Shown: positions 13,097-28,247, counted from the stretch's first letter. The stretch is DNA of 64,000 nt from Artemia franciscana (GCF_032884065.1 NC_088865.1:45145152-45209151); one strand, 5' to 3'. Notes: generated by a model from the sequence alone, not told the origin. Numbers and translations: made by a program.

Positions 13097-14906
13097 ATGA
13101 TCTCGCGAGGGCTGTCGAATGCTGAAATTTTGCAACTACTTGAATCAGAAGATTATGAAGCGGCGGACTCTTATGCAGAAGATGAAGAGGATAAGGAAAT
13201 CCTTTGCATTTCTTATAGTGAGGATTCTGATGATGGCCATACTCCTCCAGACGAGAACGAATATAACAGCCCTGATGAAGACCATTCTACTGTAGTGGGT
13301 TTTAGCTAGTCCCAGTCGAATCGTAAAAAAGGATGGCTGAAGGTTCCAAATCTCCTGAATCGTCAAGTGAGACCAATGAAGATCCTCTTCTATCATCTCA
13401 GCTGCCAGGGGATAGACATATTGTCATATCAAGAAAAACCCTTTGAAAGAAAAGAATGGTCATCGATGGTCGGCTGTTCTGCCACCGAGACCTAACAAGG
13501 CAAGGGCAAGAAACATTGTGGGAGGTATAGCTGGTCCTCCAAGTGACACTGTAAAAGCGGCCAAAAGTTAAATGTCTACATTTCAACTGTTTTTTTAAAC
13601 ACGTTGTCTTCAAAAAACTAACAAAACATACCAACGAGGAAATAAGGAGAAAGAAAGAATTGATTCACATAAAAGTGCAACCACTGGTGCAGCGATTGAG
13701 GGAGACATTAGAGTCTTAACTGGAATTCATATTCTCTCAGGGTCACTCAAAGAAGGGCCTCTTTCGACCGAGGAGCTATTAGACTCCCAATTGAATGGCT
13801 CTGCATACCATGCCACCATGAACTATCAGTACTTCAGATTTTCGATCAATTCTTTGCGATACAAGGAAACAATTATCGCAAAGAACAAAAAAAAATACCC
13901 ATTTGCACCTATAAGAAAAATTGAGGAACTGATCATGCAGAGCTGCAAAGATACAACGTCACAATCGATGGGTAGCTTTTAGGATTCCGCAGACGCTGTC
14001 CTCTTAGAATGACATTCATAACAAACCTAGCAAGTACAGATTTTAGATTGTCATAATGTGTGACGTTGGAACAAAGTACAGGGTGAATGCAATGCCATAT
14101 TTGCGAAAGGCAACAAGGACTGAGAGATTTCCATTAACACCATACTACATTCGAGAGCTCACAAGACATAAGTAAAGATTAACATCTGCTAAACAATGAT
14201 GTAACAACCACCTCTGCGTAAAATGTAAACGATAGCACCTATATATAATTCTCATCTTCATTTAAATTTGCATAAATAAACAATAAAATCTCCAAAACTG
14301 TGATGTAACAACCAGCAGTGCATCAAATGTAAACAATAATATTCTTGAAAAATGTCCTGAGGGAATCACCGGTAAACATTCTTCGTGATCTTAAACTGCT
14401 AAGGAAGAAAGGAATAGTTACTATTGGCAGGCTCGTAGTATTGCCCCCCTCACTACTCATGTCTATATTTTACGGGTTGATAAATGTCGCATACATCAAC
14501 AGTTTTGTTCTATTATAGTAATAGAAGAAAGGCTAGTAGTATTCCCCCCCCCTCACTACTCATGTGTATATTTTACAAGTTGATAAATGTAGCATGCATC
14601 AACAGTTATGTCCCCTACTCCTTAAGTATCTCCAAACCTATTAGAAAACCACTTTCACGAAAGGCTTTCATGAATTTTATGTTCAAAAAGTTGGCCCAGT
14701 CACATATGGCTACTTTCTTAGAAACACCCACTTTGCAATGCTTGATCAGACGCGAAGTTAGTCAGACAATGGCCGTGACGGATGAAAGAGGTTCAATGAC
14801 GTCTGTGGATTGGAAAAGAATGATCTACAGCTTTAGATCTACAGTGATCTACAGCATATATTCCATGGGATTCCAAGACATGAAAGCAATCTTTTGTGCT
14901 GTATAA
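13097..14906 (+). pseudogene. piggyBac-type transposase relic, first unit
   Basis: PiggyBac transposases cut and paste DNA at TTAA with a catalytic Asp triad. 13097-13309 encodes an acidic N-terminus starting MISRGLSNAEILQLLESED, typical of the family. After a stop the frame drifts. 13650-13980 reads SHKSATTGAAIEGDIR, STEELLDSQLNGSAYHATMN, FSINSLRY and FAPIRKIEEL, the conserved core before the first catalytic Asp. A stop and shifts follow; RRCPLRMT and then VIMCDVGTKYRVNAMPYLRK, PYYIRELTRH appear in other frames. 14570-14906 gives LLMCIFYKLINVACINSY and ETPTLQCLIRREVS, the C-terminal helix region. The middle with the other Asp residues is replaced by unrelated AT-rich DNA (about 14170-14450). 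Inactive. Confidence 0.85.
14420..14615. repeat. Local duplication inside the piggyBac relic
   Basis: A ~75-bp block (CTCACTACTCATGT ... GATAAATGT ... CATCAACAGTT) occurs twice, near 14448 and 14554. Each begins with a C-run. The C-run of the second block differs between the units (nine C here, G plus six C at 27439), which explains why the open frame begins at different points in the two copies. Confidence 0.8.
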
Positions 14907-15353
14907 AAGATTGTTCGAAGATCTTTTTTGATAATTCCCTCTTACTTTTAAAGTATGCTCAAATGATGAATTGTAGAACTCAATGTTCCTTCAAGTAGTG
15001 ATTTTTACGAAAGCTTACCATCTACGTAATTTTTTGCGAAGCTTACCTTTTCAGTGTTAAGAGCGATAGCATCAAACCAATAGTCCTAAAAAATCAGGGA
15101 AGAGCTTGTTTCAACTGATATTAAAAACTTCTTCTTTTTAAATACCCAAAAAGATCTTCCCGCTTTACAGTGGCATTTCCCGTGGTTTTATGACACAAAC
15201 GACAACTGTGCTCTAATCGGAGAAAGCTGCAATCGCTTGAAGATTCAGAAGTAAGCAATAGATTTTAAATTATCAAAATGCTATAGGTTGAACTTCCAGG
15301 TTTAGATATAGCAGCGGTGCGTTGGGATACATTCTCTCCTAAAGAATCGCATA
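14907..15353. other. No gene seen
   Basis: Short AT-rich spacer between the piggyBac relic and the threefold segment, same in both units. I see no motif that I can name. Confidence 0.5.
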
Positions 15354-16643
15354 GTCCATTCGAAGAAATGGGCAATAAAATTATTTTAATTTTTCATTTA
15401 ACTACTTATTTTATGTTGGATAGAGTTACACAAAATGATGTAAAATTACGCTACAACCATTATGGAAGAGGTTGATGGATATGTTTCATTAAAAAAAATA
15501 TCCATTTTAATACTCAAATGTTTTAGCTATCCGTGAAATTTCAGATAAATGTAGAATAGAGTCTGGGAGATGGAAATAAACTATTTCCTGATCTAACTTT
15601 ATTTCATTTGAGTCCTAAATTGGGTGCTTTGGGATGAAAATTCACTTCTTTTTGACGAAAATGTTTTCCCTTGAAACAGAAAATATTACATTAAGTTGCT
15701 TCCCAGCACCAAAGGTTATTATTTTGGGCATCATGAGCATAGGCTGGAAACTTTCTAAGAGGAGGGAGGTAAGCGTTGCTGAGAACCTTTTTTAATAGAC
15801 ACTCAAATATAAATACTGTTTTTTTATGTTTACTTTTCTTCCACTAAACATTTCGTGTTAATAAACTGTAAGGAAGGAGCAACTCGAGTTAATAGGCCGA
15901 GTTAACTAAAACTATAAATATATGTTAAATATATGTTATAAATATAAATTATATGTTAAAAATACATGTTGAAAGAATCCTTTTTTCATATATATTCATT
16001 ATATATGAAACCTATTGAGTTTAAAGTTAACAACAAATTTTGAGACTGAAAAAAAATTGGGAATATTTTTAATCTTTCTCAAAAAGGATGATCACTGATC
16101 CGTGTTTATTTGCTAGTTTGTTTGTTGTTGTTTTTCCTCGGTACGATCTTATCGAACCAATTTTTTTAAATTATCAAGAAAAAGCTCTTTAGAAGAGAAA
16201 ATGAAAAGTTGCTGTATGACATTTTTATGCAGCACAAAAGGTGGTTCTCAGTCAATTTGTGTCGCAAAAACAAAAAATTTTGCTCCAAAGGGTGCCTAAT
16301 AGCCGGCCGATTAAGATCTCTGAGGCAGCCGATTCAAAATTCGATTCAAAACTATTTAAAGACCGTGTTTTAAGCTTTCCAGGTCAAGAGACAGTAATAC
16401 CAAGCGTTGGTGCTTATGTTCCTTGTACATGTACTTGGTCTATAAAACAAACGGTGAAGGTAGCTATTTTTAAAAAAATTATTTAACTATTTATATTCGT
16501 TTTCGACTCAGTAAAATAATATAGAGTGGTATATTAGCCATTTTCGAGGAGGTGTGATTGACTTTTGTTTAGTTGAGCTGGCTGGTAAAAAATTGACCTT
16601 CTATACCCAAATTTTCCAACTCCGTGAGCCTTTCTTCCTAATT

Positions 16644-17290
16644 ATAATTGCCTTAATCTACTCCATCCATGAACATCTTCTTCCGTCTAAGAAAATAAGC
16701 CAATGCTTCCCTTACTAACCTATGCTTCTCCATATTTACCTCTCTTTCCCAATATTTCACCATTTTTTATTGTCTCCTACTCCTTAACAACCAATTCCCA
16801 AATCACATTTAATAACTAAGCTATTAAACCTATCACTCAAAGTTAACATCCTTCTCAAATACTTTAGTTGTAATCTTTCTAACATAATAGCCTTATCAGA
16901 CCCCCAAACTTTTGCTCCATAATCCATTATAGACCAAACGTAGCAACCACTCCTATCACCCTATTCCCCTTTTTTGACTAATTCTAAATGCTTGCCCCAC
17001 TTACCCTCCTTTGTTAACCCACAGTCCAGGTAAAGAAGCACATCCACAACAGGTAAATTTTCCAGTCAAAACCTAAACTCCTCTTTCTTCCCCTACCCAC
17101 TTCCCCTGAAAACCAAATCCACTGATTTACAAACATAAACCACCAACTTTTTCTCTCGTAAATATCGCTCTAAAATGTTCAAATGGTCTGGTAAAAACGT
17201 GCTTTCACATCAACAAATTGCTATACAAATGTTTTTTTCACTACCCAACTTAAAATTATGTGCTGCTTGCAAATCAAAAAAGTTTACCGC
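16644..17290 (-). pseudogene. LINE reverse-transcriptase C-terminal fragment
   Basis: The minus strand translates with breaks to the region that follows the RT fingers in many arthropod non-LTR elements: a FRGSG-like block, then EEFRF, VVDVLLYLDCGLT, then SIMDYGAKVWGSDKAIMLER and LKYLRRMLTLSDR. Frame changes and stops (for example before GVGDNKKW) show decay. It occurs only in the second unit because the equivalent part of the first is missing at the gap. The clade cannot be fixed from this stub. Confidence 0.7.
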
Positions 17291-18060
17291 TCTAGATCTT
17301 TCATAAATTTAAGTTTTTCTTAGATTGAGGTTGAGGGTCAATTTTTTTAATGTAAAGAATACCGTCCTAAAAAGACAATTCCGAAATTAGGAAGTGATTT
17401 AGGGGTTTGATTTAACATCCCTACGTACATCAGAACATTAAAGCAATTTGGATTGAGGATGGAGAGGGTAAGGTAGTCTCTAAGGCAAATTTGAGGCACA
17501 CTAGAGCCTGACTTTCCGTGAAAACCCTTCATCGTCCTCGAGTTTCAAAGAATTTTCGCTTCTCCGATTCTTTGTCTGAAAGTTCTACTTTCTAAATAAT
17601 GCTGGTAAAGCTTTGAGTCAGATACAGGGGTAGATTTGAGGTACAACAATTCGATTTTACCTAAAACTTCAACTGTCCCAACACGGAATAAGATTTTGCT
17701 TGTCAAATACTTAATCTTTTCTTCGATTGATTAATACTTACCCCTTTTCTCTGAGGATTCTCCCAACCAATTTAAAACAAGTTTTTCAATTTCCAGATGA
17801 GCAGTTCTAGTCTAAGCAGATGATTTGTTTAACTTGTAAGAAACAAATACTCGAAGCTGAAGAGAAAGTTGTTGTGACTGAAGAAGGAGGAGACGCATAA
17901 GCAAATCAAGTAAAAAGTGAAAACGAACTGACGTGATGGCTGTTGTGGGGGATTGTTTTCACAAATCTAGCCACAGTTCTTACAAAAATGTCAAGACCAT
18001 TGACAAGCACTTGCGATTCTTAATCTAGCAAAATGAACGCCAGAGGAGAAGTTCAGATAG

Positions 18061-18095
18061 AATTTTCAAATTTTCAAATTTTCAAATTTTCAGAT
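18061..18095. repeat. 9-bp tandem repeat (TTCAAATTT)
   Basis: About four copies of a 9-bp unit inside the decayed gene, bounded by GATAGAA on both sides. It may be a slippage expansion that broke the frame. Confidence 0.85.
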
Positions 18096-21000
18096 AGAAA
18101 TTGCCTGATAGAACTCGATTTAAAAACCGATTACTTATTTTGTTTTAGCAGAGTGGTTTTTTAGAAGACTCACAAGAAGGAAACAGCTTTCGTGTCCACA
18201 CAACAGCGTTTGGTGAGACAATGGTGGGACTTCGTCAAAAGCACAACGACCGCTGGTCTGAGAAAATTCAGGACCGAATTCTAGCAGCAAGTTCGGATCT
18301 ACATTCAGCAGAGGTTGTATGCCATGAAACATTACTGCAACTTTGCATCTGGCAAGAACCTCCCTTTGAAACATGCAGTAAATCTGAATGACAAACTCAA
18401 AAAAAGAAAGGTAGGAAAGTAAACATGAATCAAAAGCATGCATTTGAAGAGGTGATGTAGTTCTTTGAAGCGAATGGTGACGAACAGTTAACAGTTCATA
18501 ATTTGGTCAACATGATGAATTAGTTTCTCGGTCATTTGGAGGGCCCTCTATTTAGCCCATTTTGCACGAAGAAGCTCGTCTAGAAGAGGTTGACGGATTA
18601 GTGATTGCAGAGACCGATGGCAAGGGTAGTGTTGTCACATTAAGGCCCATAACTCTTTTTACTCCAGATCTTTCACGAATTTTGTATTTTTACTGGAAGA
18701 TGTCAAAACAGTTTCGTGTCCTAATCCCAAGTTTGTAAGGAACACTACAGACTATTTTTCCTTTAATGGAGCATCAGTTTACCCAAAAAATGCTTTGGTG
18801 ATACATATGCCGATGATTGATCTTAGCCCAAATGATCCTACATGTATTTATACTAGCCTACTTTTAATTTCGTAAATGCCCAGTTTGGAAATGCGGCAGC
18901 ATACCGGTTACGCCATACGGTCAACCATTTAACAGGAAAGCATTGAGTATTATAGAGTCTGAATCAAAAGGAAGTCCTTTGAAACTCATAGTTTTACTCT
19001 TGGAGAGTTTCACGCTAGAATGAGCTTCTTAGCTGCCATAAAACAACTGATACTAGCTTCTGGTTTGCAGGAAATGTTGGAGCTGATATATGCACCGAAT
19101 GCCGTTCAGGAGATTCTCGCTTAGAAAGTGTATTCTCGGGCTATTAGAGCTCACGTCATTGTTGATTGGTCCCTGAATACCTTCTAGCGGCAGAAACGTA
19201 CAATGTTGGCCCGACAGTGGATTTTGATCAGGTTGATCTTTGCAACAGTTCAACCGAGCTTCCAGTTTTTTACTCAGCATTTTTTGGTGTCTGAGAAGGA
19301 TGCATTGAATTTAAGGAGCTAGAACAAGAGCCCTTAATTAGCGTGTTTGCAAGCAAGCTCGGGTCACTAAAAGCGTCACCGTCGTGGACATTACAGATTT
19401 CAAAGCTCTGGATTGATATTTATATAAATACTGCTGATTTACTGAAGTTTCGATTGTGGCAAAAAGAAAATGCAAGTGGAACCTTCACCTCTACATTGGT
19501 GAATAGATGCTTCGGATCTTTGCATCTTCCAACCATCACTTGTACGTGCAGTTCTACAGAACTTATCTCCAGAAAATATCGAACATTAGAGAAACAAATC
19601 TTCAGGTGTTCAAGGAATATGAAGACCAAAATCTCGTGATACGACGCACTGAAAGATTTCGGGCTGGTCTTTCCTAGACGTGATCATAGAGTAAGTATTA
19701 ATTCGCTCTCTTAAAAACTAGTGGAAGTATATCACGTAAACATGGTATGAGTGAGTTGCAGTATCTAACATGGCTTTTATCTGTTCCTGGGCGGGCTGCT
19801 TTCAGCTCTGCCCTCCAAGAACTCACGGGTGTAACATTTGAGACTAGCGAGCAGCACAAAGATGCTGGAGAGACAAGAATGAAACGTGACGTTAAAGATG
19901 TTGAAAAGGTTATCCGCTTTCTCCTAGATTTGGAACATGTCACAAATGAGCCATGTAGACAAGGCTATACGAGGCTATACATTTGAGACTAGACGAGAAA
20001 AAGATGCAAATATTTACACTATTAATAGGAAAGCTGCTATTACTATGAGAGTGCAAAGTAACCTTATTTCAGCAGCAGAACTGCCTACCATTGACTTTGC
20101 TTTAATGTTTCAAAGGCTGGCCACTGTTGCAAAGAGTTCAGATGTAGAACTTCACATGTTTTTCAAGTACGAACTCTGCTTCTTGCTACCTTTGTTATTT
20201 GAGCCTAATGGTCTCCATCAGTAGGTGGAAAAAAGCTTAGGGTGCTTGGGACTCAAAATCTAGGATGAACCTCAGTATGTAGTATATGGCGGGGTCTTTC
20301 TACATTGTTTTACTTGGGAAAAAAGCAGCACGTTTGCAGATATATGCAGCAAATACATCGATTATGTGAATTGAAGATATGAATCCGCTTTTATGTCATT
20401 TGACGAGTATTTATCTGGACCCTCAATTAAAGACGTGACGCATGGGAGAGGAAGAATGTCTACAGGATCTCCTAAGATTAGCATTCAGCTGCAGATGCAT
20501 CGTTTAGTAAAAAAAAGATGATTTCCTAATCAACGCAGAAAACAAATAGGCAATCATCAGCATGCTGTCCGGCTACCTTAATGATGCGAGATTTGAAACG
20601 AACCAGTCACCAGCTGATGCCAAACTGCTGATTGTGATGACTGGGTTCAAGTCAGCAGAAACCAACCCACTGTTAATAGGAGAAGATACGGACTTACTAG
20701 TCCTTTTACGGTACCACACGAAGGGAGACTGTGAGCTGATTTATTTTCATTCCAAGTCAAAGTCACGGAGAACTACAGGCCAGCTATGGGGTATATTGGC
20801 AGCTAAACTGAAACTTGTTGACGTCCTTTGCGACCAAACTTTATCCTATGTGCCTTTCTCGGATGCGCTTCGACTTCACAAATTTATGGCATAGAAAAAT
20901 ATACACCACTAAACCACGCGATAAATAAGAAGACTTTCCAGGATATCAAGGGAAAATTCCTAGATTCAGCTTCTCATGACAACATTAGAACAGCTGTAGA

Positions 21001-21483
21001 GAAGGCCATGCTTATGCTGCAGAAAATAAAACCAAGTCTTGACTAGGTTCGCTACAGAAAATTCTTCGAAAAAGTTGGAAGTTCTAGGAGGTATGTTGAG
21101 GCAAAAAAACTCCCACGAACTAGTGATGTTTGCAAGTATCATTCACTTCGAGCATACTTCCAAGTAAAAGCGTGGAAAAATGTTGTGTCGACTGGATCCT
21201 TTAGAGTTCAGCTGGATTGTGCGGAAAGAAGAATTACGACCTGTGTATTCAGATACACAGGTATTTTCAGTTAATTCTGCCAAATGTGAATATCCGCAGA
21301 TCTATGTTTTAAAACTCAGCAAATGATCGGTTTTTTATACCCTCCTAGGCCATTTCTTATATTGAGTTAATTTATTTATGTTGTATTATAGAATCGCAGG
21401 TTTATGGTTGTTTTTTTCCTTTTTTTTCTGTCTACTTAACAGTTTTATCATTGTATTATGGGGGTTATAAATAAATAAATAAC

Positions 21484-21608
<125 letters not shown>

Positions 21609-21832
21609 TCGGCACCGCCTTCCCTTCTCTCAATGCTTCACTGTAATGGGAAGACCGAGTGTACGAAGCTGCGATGTTCTTGCTAAGGCATGGCTTAAAA
21701 TGTAACTGGGCGTGTGGCAATTGTAAAGTAACAAGCTGTTCTAACTTCAAAACAGTTGATGCCAAAACCCTCAAAGGCCATGGTAGCAAAGAAGAAGAAA
21801 AAACTTTGAATAGCTTTGCCACTATCCATTGA

Positions 21833-24800
21833 ATCTCTGTGTTACTGTGATTTTTATCTTCCTTGTGTAATTGATCTCTGTGTTGTATTATATCTGTTTA
21901 TATTTATACCTTATTTGGAACTAGGGTTTCTTCTCAGCTAAGGGAAGCTCTTTCATAGAATATTTTTCGTTGCTGCCAAATATGCTTTCAACTTCCCATC
22001 CTCCGCATTCTTCTTACTCACTTTCACAAAACAAAGAATCCACACAGCTTAATATACACCTGCAGGCTGAAACTCTGCCCGAACCTCACTCTCTCTCAAG
22101 TCTTTAAACTCCCAACAATTCTGTTGACATTAAGCATTTAGTTTCATGTTTATCAGCAAAAAAGGCGTAGAGATTACATATCTCGTAACATTTCCTGGTA
22201 TTTACTCAATCAACTTTTTTTGCCTCAACCTTAAAAATATTAAATTTGTGAAAAAGCTAGAGCAGCAAACTGTCCGGATTCAGAAACTGCACATATTGTT
22301 GGTCAGGTAGTGAAAGAATAATTTAGTAGCTATTTATTTGATGTTGACCCCTTTTCACAAGTTTTAAAGACTAAAAAGCCCCTGTAGGTTTTTCTGCAAA
22401 AGCCTCTGTTAGGATACTTGGATAAATTTGACATTATTCAATATTGGTTAAAATGTATCATCAGATTAAGAAACATAGACTAGAGAGTTTGAACACTTTG
22501 TGAAATGTGTTGGGAAAGGGAATAACAAATGACTCAATTTTTTGAATGTGCGAAACGATAAGTAAAAGTTAAAATAAATTCACATGATATATGGAAGACC
22601 ATGGCTTCCAAGATGTTCCAATGATTTAGACAAATCTTATCTTCAAGAGGGAATCATAATCAAACCCCCGAAACTAAATGGTATTATTCCTGGACGAGCT
22701 TTTGCATCCAAAATTTCTTTAAGTTTTGAGATTCTCGTATGGAATATGCTCGCTGGATAGTGTGCTTTATTTTTGAGGAACCACAAGGATCTCGTAAACG
22801 AGCATATGCCAGTACCGATTTTTTATTTTAGAGAAGGTCTTTATTTCTCAGTCGTAACCTCCAAAAAAGGTTTTAATTACAAGGAAAAGAGAGTTTTAGA
22901 AGCTCTGAACTGATCAATAAATGTGCAAAAATACCAAGGGGAAGGGATTATTTGCCCCCAAGATTTGCAAGTATACCTTTCTTGGGTATTATCTTGAAAA
23001 AATTGCTCCCCCATAGCTTAAAGAATAAGTTTTTGGTGTTTTAATTTCAAAATAAATAAAAACAACCTTGGCCCTTACGGTATTCCATGAATTGGTGCCA
23101 TTAAATCTCTATTTATTCATTGATGGGTTTCAATTAAATGTAGGCCTGCATAGAATGCAGAAGTACAGACTAGGAAACAAACACATTGTTAGACAAAATT
23201 TGCTGTATTTCTTAACACAACATGTGACGTGTCTTAGAGACTACCATTGTAAATTTTGTAGGTGTTCACAAATTTTAATGAATGGATACCCGGAGTCTTA
23301 TTTTGTACACTTCAATGTCATTCATTGAGAGCTTTCTCACTGAGAACTCAGTCTTATATCTTTGTTTGGTTTCCAGAAATCTGATAGTCTGGTTTCAATG
23401 CCATAAAGGGAGTTAAGGATCTTTTGCAGAGTCGAGTCGGAAGCGCATTTTGTTTAAATGCTTACCTATGGTGGACAGAGACTTCTAGGAGACAATCACA
23501 GCCTATATAGATAGCAGTTGCACGGAGTGGTATCTTGCCCATAGAAAGATTTCAACACACATCTTTAGACTAGGCGCTAACCTCCGGCACTCCTACAGCC
23601 AATCAGTGCGGAATGACGCAGCGCCAATTATTGTCGTTACAGTAGCTATTTGTTGCTTTTGAAAAATGTTTGCGCAACTGGTGTCTATACAGGCTATGGA
23701 GACGACGAAACTGACTTAGCAGTAAAAAGAAGAGAGGTCCAACATTCTTTAAAAACTAATAATCATTTGAAGAGACCCTGGTAAAGGGGCAGAGTAGGAC
23801 CCCTGCAATCAAAGGTGCAGAGGTGCTCTTCTATTAAACCAAGACTTGAAGACGGACTATGTGACTTCAACGAATACATTTGAACTTAAATTGAATGACC
23901 TAAGTGCTTACCTACCCCTCATAAGTATTTATCTGATTTCAAATGGGTAGGATTCTCTCTTAAGATTAAACTCAGATCTTATGTGCCCTATGATGCAGTT
24001 AAAAAGATCCTCAGAGTGGCACAATGTTTTCACATGAAAGCTTCCAGCAGGTCTAAACTTGATTTCGTTTTGGAAAGACAATTAAAAATATGAAAAAATA
24101 GTTTACCCTGTACCAACTTAGTCACTACGGCCTAGTTCTCTTCAACCCTTTGTTCAAAAATATGGAAAAGTGTAATGGAATTGAAACAAAATCAAACAGA
24201 TGTGTACTAAGCTAAGCATCATCAATGTTTGAAATAAGGTTTCAGTTGCCTACCGGCGATTGGTTTTTTGAAGATAAACTCTTCTGGAACCGAGGTATAC
24301 GCATATCTTAAAGTGCTTACCTACTGTAACCTACTCCTAAAGGCTTACCTACCCCTCAGAAGTATTTATCCGGTTTCAAATGGTTAGGATTCTCTCTTGA
24401 GATTAAAATCGGATCTTATGTGCCCTATGATGCAGTTAAAAATACCCTCAGAGCGGCACAATTTTTTTACATGAAAGCTTCCAGCAGGTCCAAACTTGAT
24501 TTTCGTTTTTATGAAGACAATTAAAAATATGAAAAAATAGTTTACACTGTATAAGCTTAGTCAATACGGCCTGGTTCTCTTCAACCCTTTGTTCAAAAAT
24601 ATGGAAAAGTATAATGGAATGGAAACAAAATCAAACAGATGTGTAGGAAGCTAAGCATCATCGATGTTTGAAATATGATTTCGGTTGCCTACCGACGATT
24701 GGTTTTTTGAAGAAAAACTCTTCTGGAACCGAGGTATACGCAAATCTTAAATTGGCAGTAATATTTTTGCTTTCTCTTTCCTTTCTCAAAGATCGTCGTT

Positions 24801-25992
24801 GAAATGTTTTTTTTTTATTGTACAGTAACAATTTTAAAGACAGACAGAACGAATAAACTTAAAACGAAAACGTAGAATTCTGAAAACCAAATATCGTATG
24901 AAGTGTGACCAAGGAAGTTTCCCATGCAGTTGTGAAGACAAGCAGCTAATGCTGCACACGCAAAGAGTCAAGACTTCAGCTACCATAAACACAATAGATG
25001 AAGGTGTGGAATTTGATTTTGACTAAAAATGGATTCTTCAGTGTGTTGTCTTTTTATCAATAGAACCCGATTCTGAGGCAACTATTGGATTGTTCACATT
25101 GGTGTGATAAGTAGTGTGGCCTTATAGCCCCAATTACCAAAAATAACCAAAAACAGCAATTTTTATTTATTCTGACCACTATATCCACTCACGAACTGAG
25201 ACAACAAATTGAGCATTCTGAATAGTCATGCTTTTAGAAAAGAGAATAACAATCTATTTCTCTTAATTGTCTTCCTATATCCTCGCCTTATTGCACGAAT
25301 GTGGATAATGCCTAAGTGTCGTTTTATTTTTTACATTTTCTGTCTGAATCAAAGTACATCTGGAACAACTTTCTATGCTTAGAGTTCATATTCTCATTCA
25401 TGTTTTGACAGATCTATCGACGGATAAATATTTTTTTTTTCCAGACATTTTTATTAGCACAAACACAGATCAATACGAGAACTAGTAAAAAAAAAAACCA
25501 ATGCTTGAGAAAGCGACCGGCTGGATATCATTTTGCCAATCCATCGTACCGATTCAAATAAAAACATGAGTGTTGCGAAAACAGTAGTACAGGCGGAAAA
25601 AAGAATGGCAGAAAGAAAAAGAATCTTCATATGGTCCAGAATCCGAAATCTGGCACTTAAATCCAAACTTAACTAGATGATAAATACAAAGCATTCTTTT
25701 AATTGTCAAAACAAGGTATTTGGTACAAGTAAAGGTTTAAAGTTGCATAAGTCATTTTGACAAAAGCCTTCAAAATTCAGCATAACAAGGCTTTAATAAT
25801 GATTTGAAAAGAAGTTAGAAAATAGGAAAAATAATAGAGATTTTAGTATTGAAAACGGGGATTTCTAGGGATTTGACACCAGACTTCTAGGGATTTCAGA
25901 TAAATGAAGTGGAAAAATTGGTTTTATTGTCTGAACCGGTTTGAGAAATATTAAGGGTGAGTGATTCTGAGTGATTTGAGAGATTTTGCTGA
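21833..25992. other. Second copy of the gene-poor spacer of the unit
   Basis: Equivalent of 8938-13096. It contains the direct repeats at 23907-24753 and the diverged patch at 25241-25456. No gene recognised; the 86-codon frame at 23068-23328 is unchanged from the first unit. Confidence 0.6.
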
Positions 25993-27800
25993 ATGATCTC
26001 GCGAGGGCTGTCGAATGCTGAAATTTTGCAACTACTTGAATCAGAAGATTATGAAGCGGCGGACTCTTATGCAGAAGATGAAGAGGATAAGGAAATCCTT
26101 TGCATTTCTTATAGTGAGGATTCTGATGATGGCCATACTCCTCCAGACGAGAACGAATATAACAGCCCTGATGAAGACCATTCTACTGTAGTGGGTTTTA
26201 GCTAGTCCCAGTCGAATCGTAAAAAAGGATGGCTGAAGGTTCCAAATCTCCTGAATCGTCAAGTGAGACCAATGAAGATCCTCTTCTATCATCTCAGCTG
26301 CCAGGGGATAGACATATTGTCATATCAAGAAAAACCCTTTGAAAGAAAAGAATGGTCATCGATGGTCGGCTGTTCTGCCACCGAGACCTAACAAGGCAAG
26401 GGCAAGAAACATTGTGGGAGGTATAGCTGGTCCTCCAAGTGACACTGTAAAAGCGGCCAAAAGTTAAATGTCTACATTTCAACTGTTTTTTTAAACACGT
26501 TGTCTTCAAAAAACTAACAAAACATACCAACGAGGAAATAAGGAGAAAGAAAGAATTGATTCACATAAAAGTGCAACCACTGGTGCAGCGATTGAGGGAG
26601 ACATTAGAGTCTTAACTGGAATTCATATTCTCTCAGGGTCACTCAAAGAAGGGCCTCTTTCGACCGAGGAGCTATTAGACTCCCAATTGAATGGCTCTGC
26701 ATACCATGCCACCATGAACTATCAGTACTTCAGATTTTCGATCAATTCTTTGCGATACAAGGAAACAATTATCGCAAAGAACAAAAAAAAATACCCATTT
26801 GCACCTATAAGAAAAATTGAGGAACTGATCATGCAGAGCTGCAAAGATACAACGTCACAATCGATGGGTAGCTTTTAGGATTCCGCAGACGCTGTCCTCT
26901 TAGAATGACATTCATAACAAACCTAGCAAGTACAGATTTTAGATTGTCATAATGTGTGACGTTGGAACAAAGTACAGGGTGAATGCAATGCCATATTTGC
27001 GAAAGGCAACAAGGACTGAGAGATTTCCATTAACACCATACTACATTCGAGAGCTCACAAGACATAAGTAAAGATTAACATCTGCTAAACAATGATGTAA
27101 CAACCACCTCTGCGTAAAATGTAAACGATAGCACCTATATATAATTCTCATCTTCATTTAAATTTGCATAAATAAACAATAAAATCTCCAAAACTGTGAT
27201 GTAACAACCAGCAGTGCATCAAATGTAAACAATAATATTCTTGAAAAATGTCCTGAGGGAATCACCGGTAAACATTCTTCGTGATCTTAAACTGCTAAGG
27301 AAGAAAGGAATAGTTACTATTGGCAGGCTCGTAGTATTGCCCCCCTCACTACTCATGTCTATATTTTACGGGTTGATAAATGTCGCATACATCAACAGTT
27401 TTGTTCTATTATAGTAATAGAAGAAAGGCTAGTAGTATTGCCCCCCTCACTACTCATGTGTATATTTTACAAGTTGATAAATGTAGCATGCATCAACAGT
27501 TATGTCCCCTACTCCTTAAGTATCTCCAAACCTATTAGAAAACCACTTTCACGAAAGGCTTTCATGAATTTTATGTTCAAAAAGTTGGCCCAGTCACATA
27601 TGGCTACTTTCTTAGAAACACCCACTTTGCAATGCTTGATCAGACGCGAAGTTAGTCAGACAATGGCCGTGACGGATGAAAGAGGTTCAATGACGTCTGT
27701 GGATTGGAAAAGAATGATCTACAGCTTTAGATCTACAGTGATCTACAGCATATATTCCATGGGATTCCAAGACATGAAAGCAATCTTTTGTGCTGTATAA
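25993..27800 (+). pseudogene. piggyBac-type transposase relic, second unit
   Basis: Same breaks as the copy at 13097-14906: acidic N-terminus 25993-26205, core 26550-26878 with SHKSATTG and FAPIRKIEEL, C-terminal part to 27800. Shared stops show that the transposase was already dead before the 12.9-kb duplication. The only notable private change is the C-run near 27440. Confidence 0.85.
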
Positions 27801-28247
27801 AAGATTGTTCGAAGATCTTTTTTGATAATTCCCTCTTACTTTTAAAGTATGCTCAAATGATGAATTGTAGAACTCAATGTTCCTTCAAGTAGTGATTTTT
27901 ACGAAAGCTTACCATCTACGTAATTTTTTGCGAAGCTTACCTTTTCAGTGTTAAGAGCGATAGCATCAAACCAATAGTCCTAAAAAATCAGGGAAGAGCT
28001 TGTTTCAACTGATATTAAAAACTTCTTCTTTTTAAATACCCAAAAAGATCTTCCCGCTTTACAGTGGCATTTCCCGTGGTTTTATGACACAAACGACAAC
28101 TGTGCTCTAATCGGAGAAAGCTGCAATCGCTTGAAGATTCAGAAGTAAGCAATAGATTTTAAATTATCAAAATGCTATAGGTTGAACTTCCAGGTTTAGA
28201 TATAGCAGCGGTGCGTTGGGATACATTCTCTCCTAAAGAATCGCATA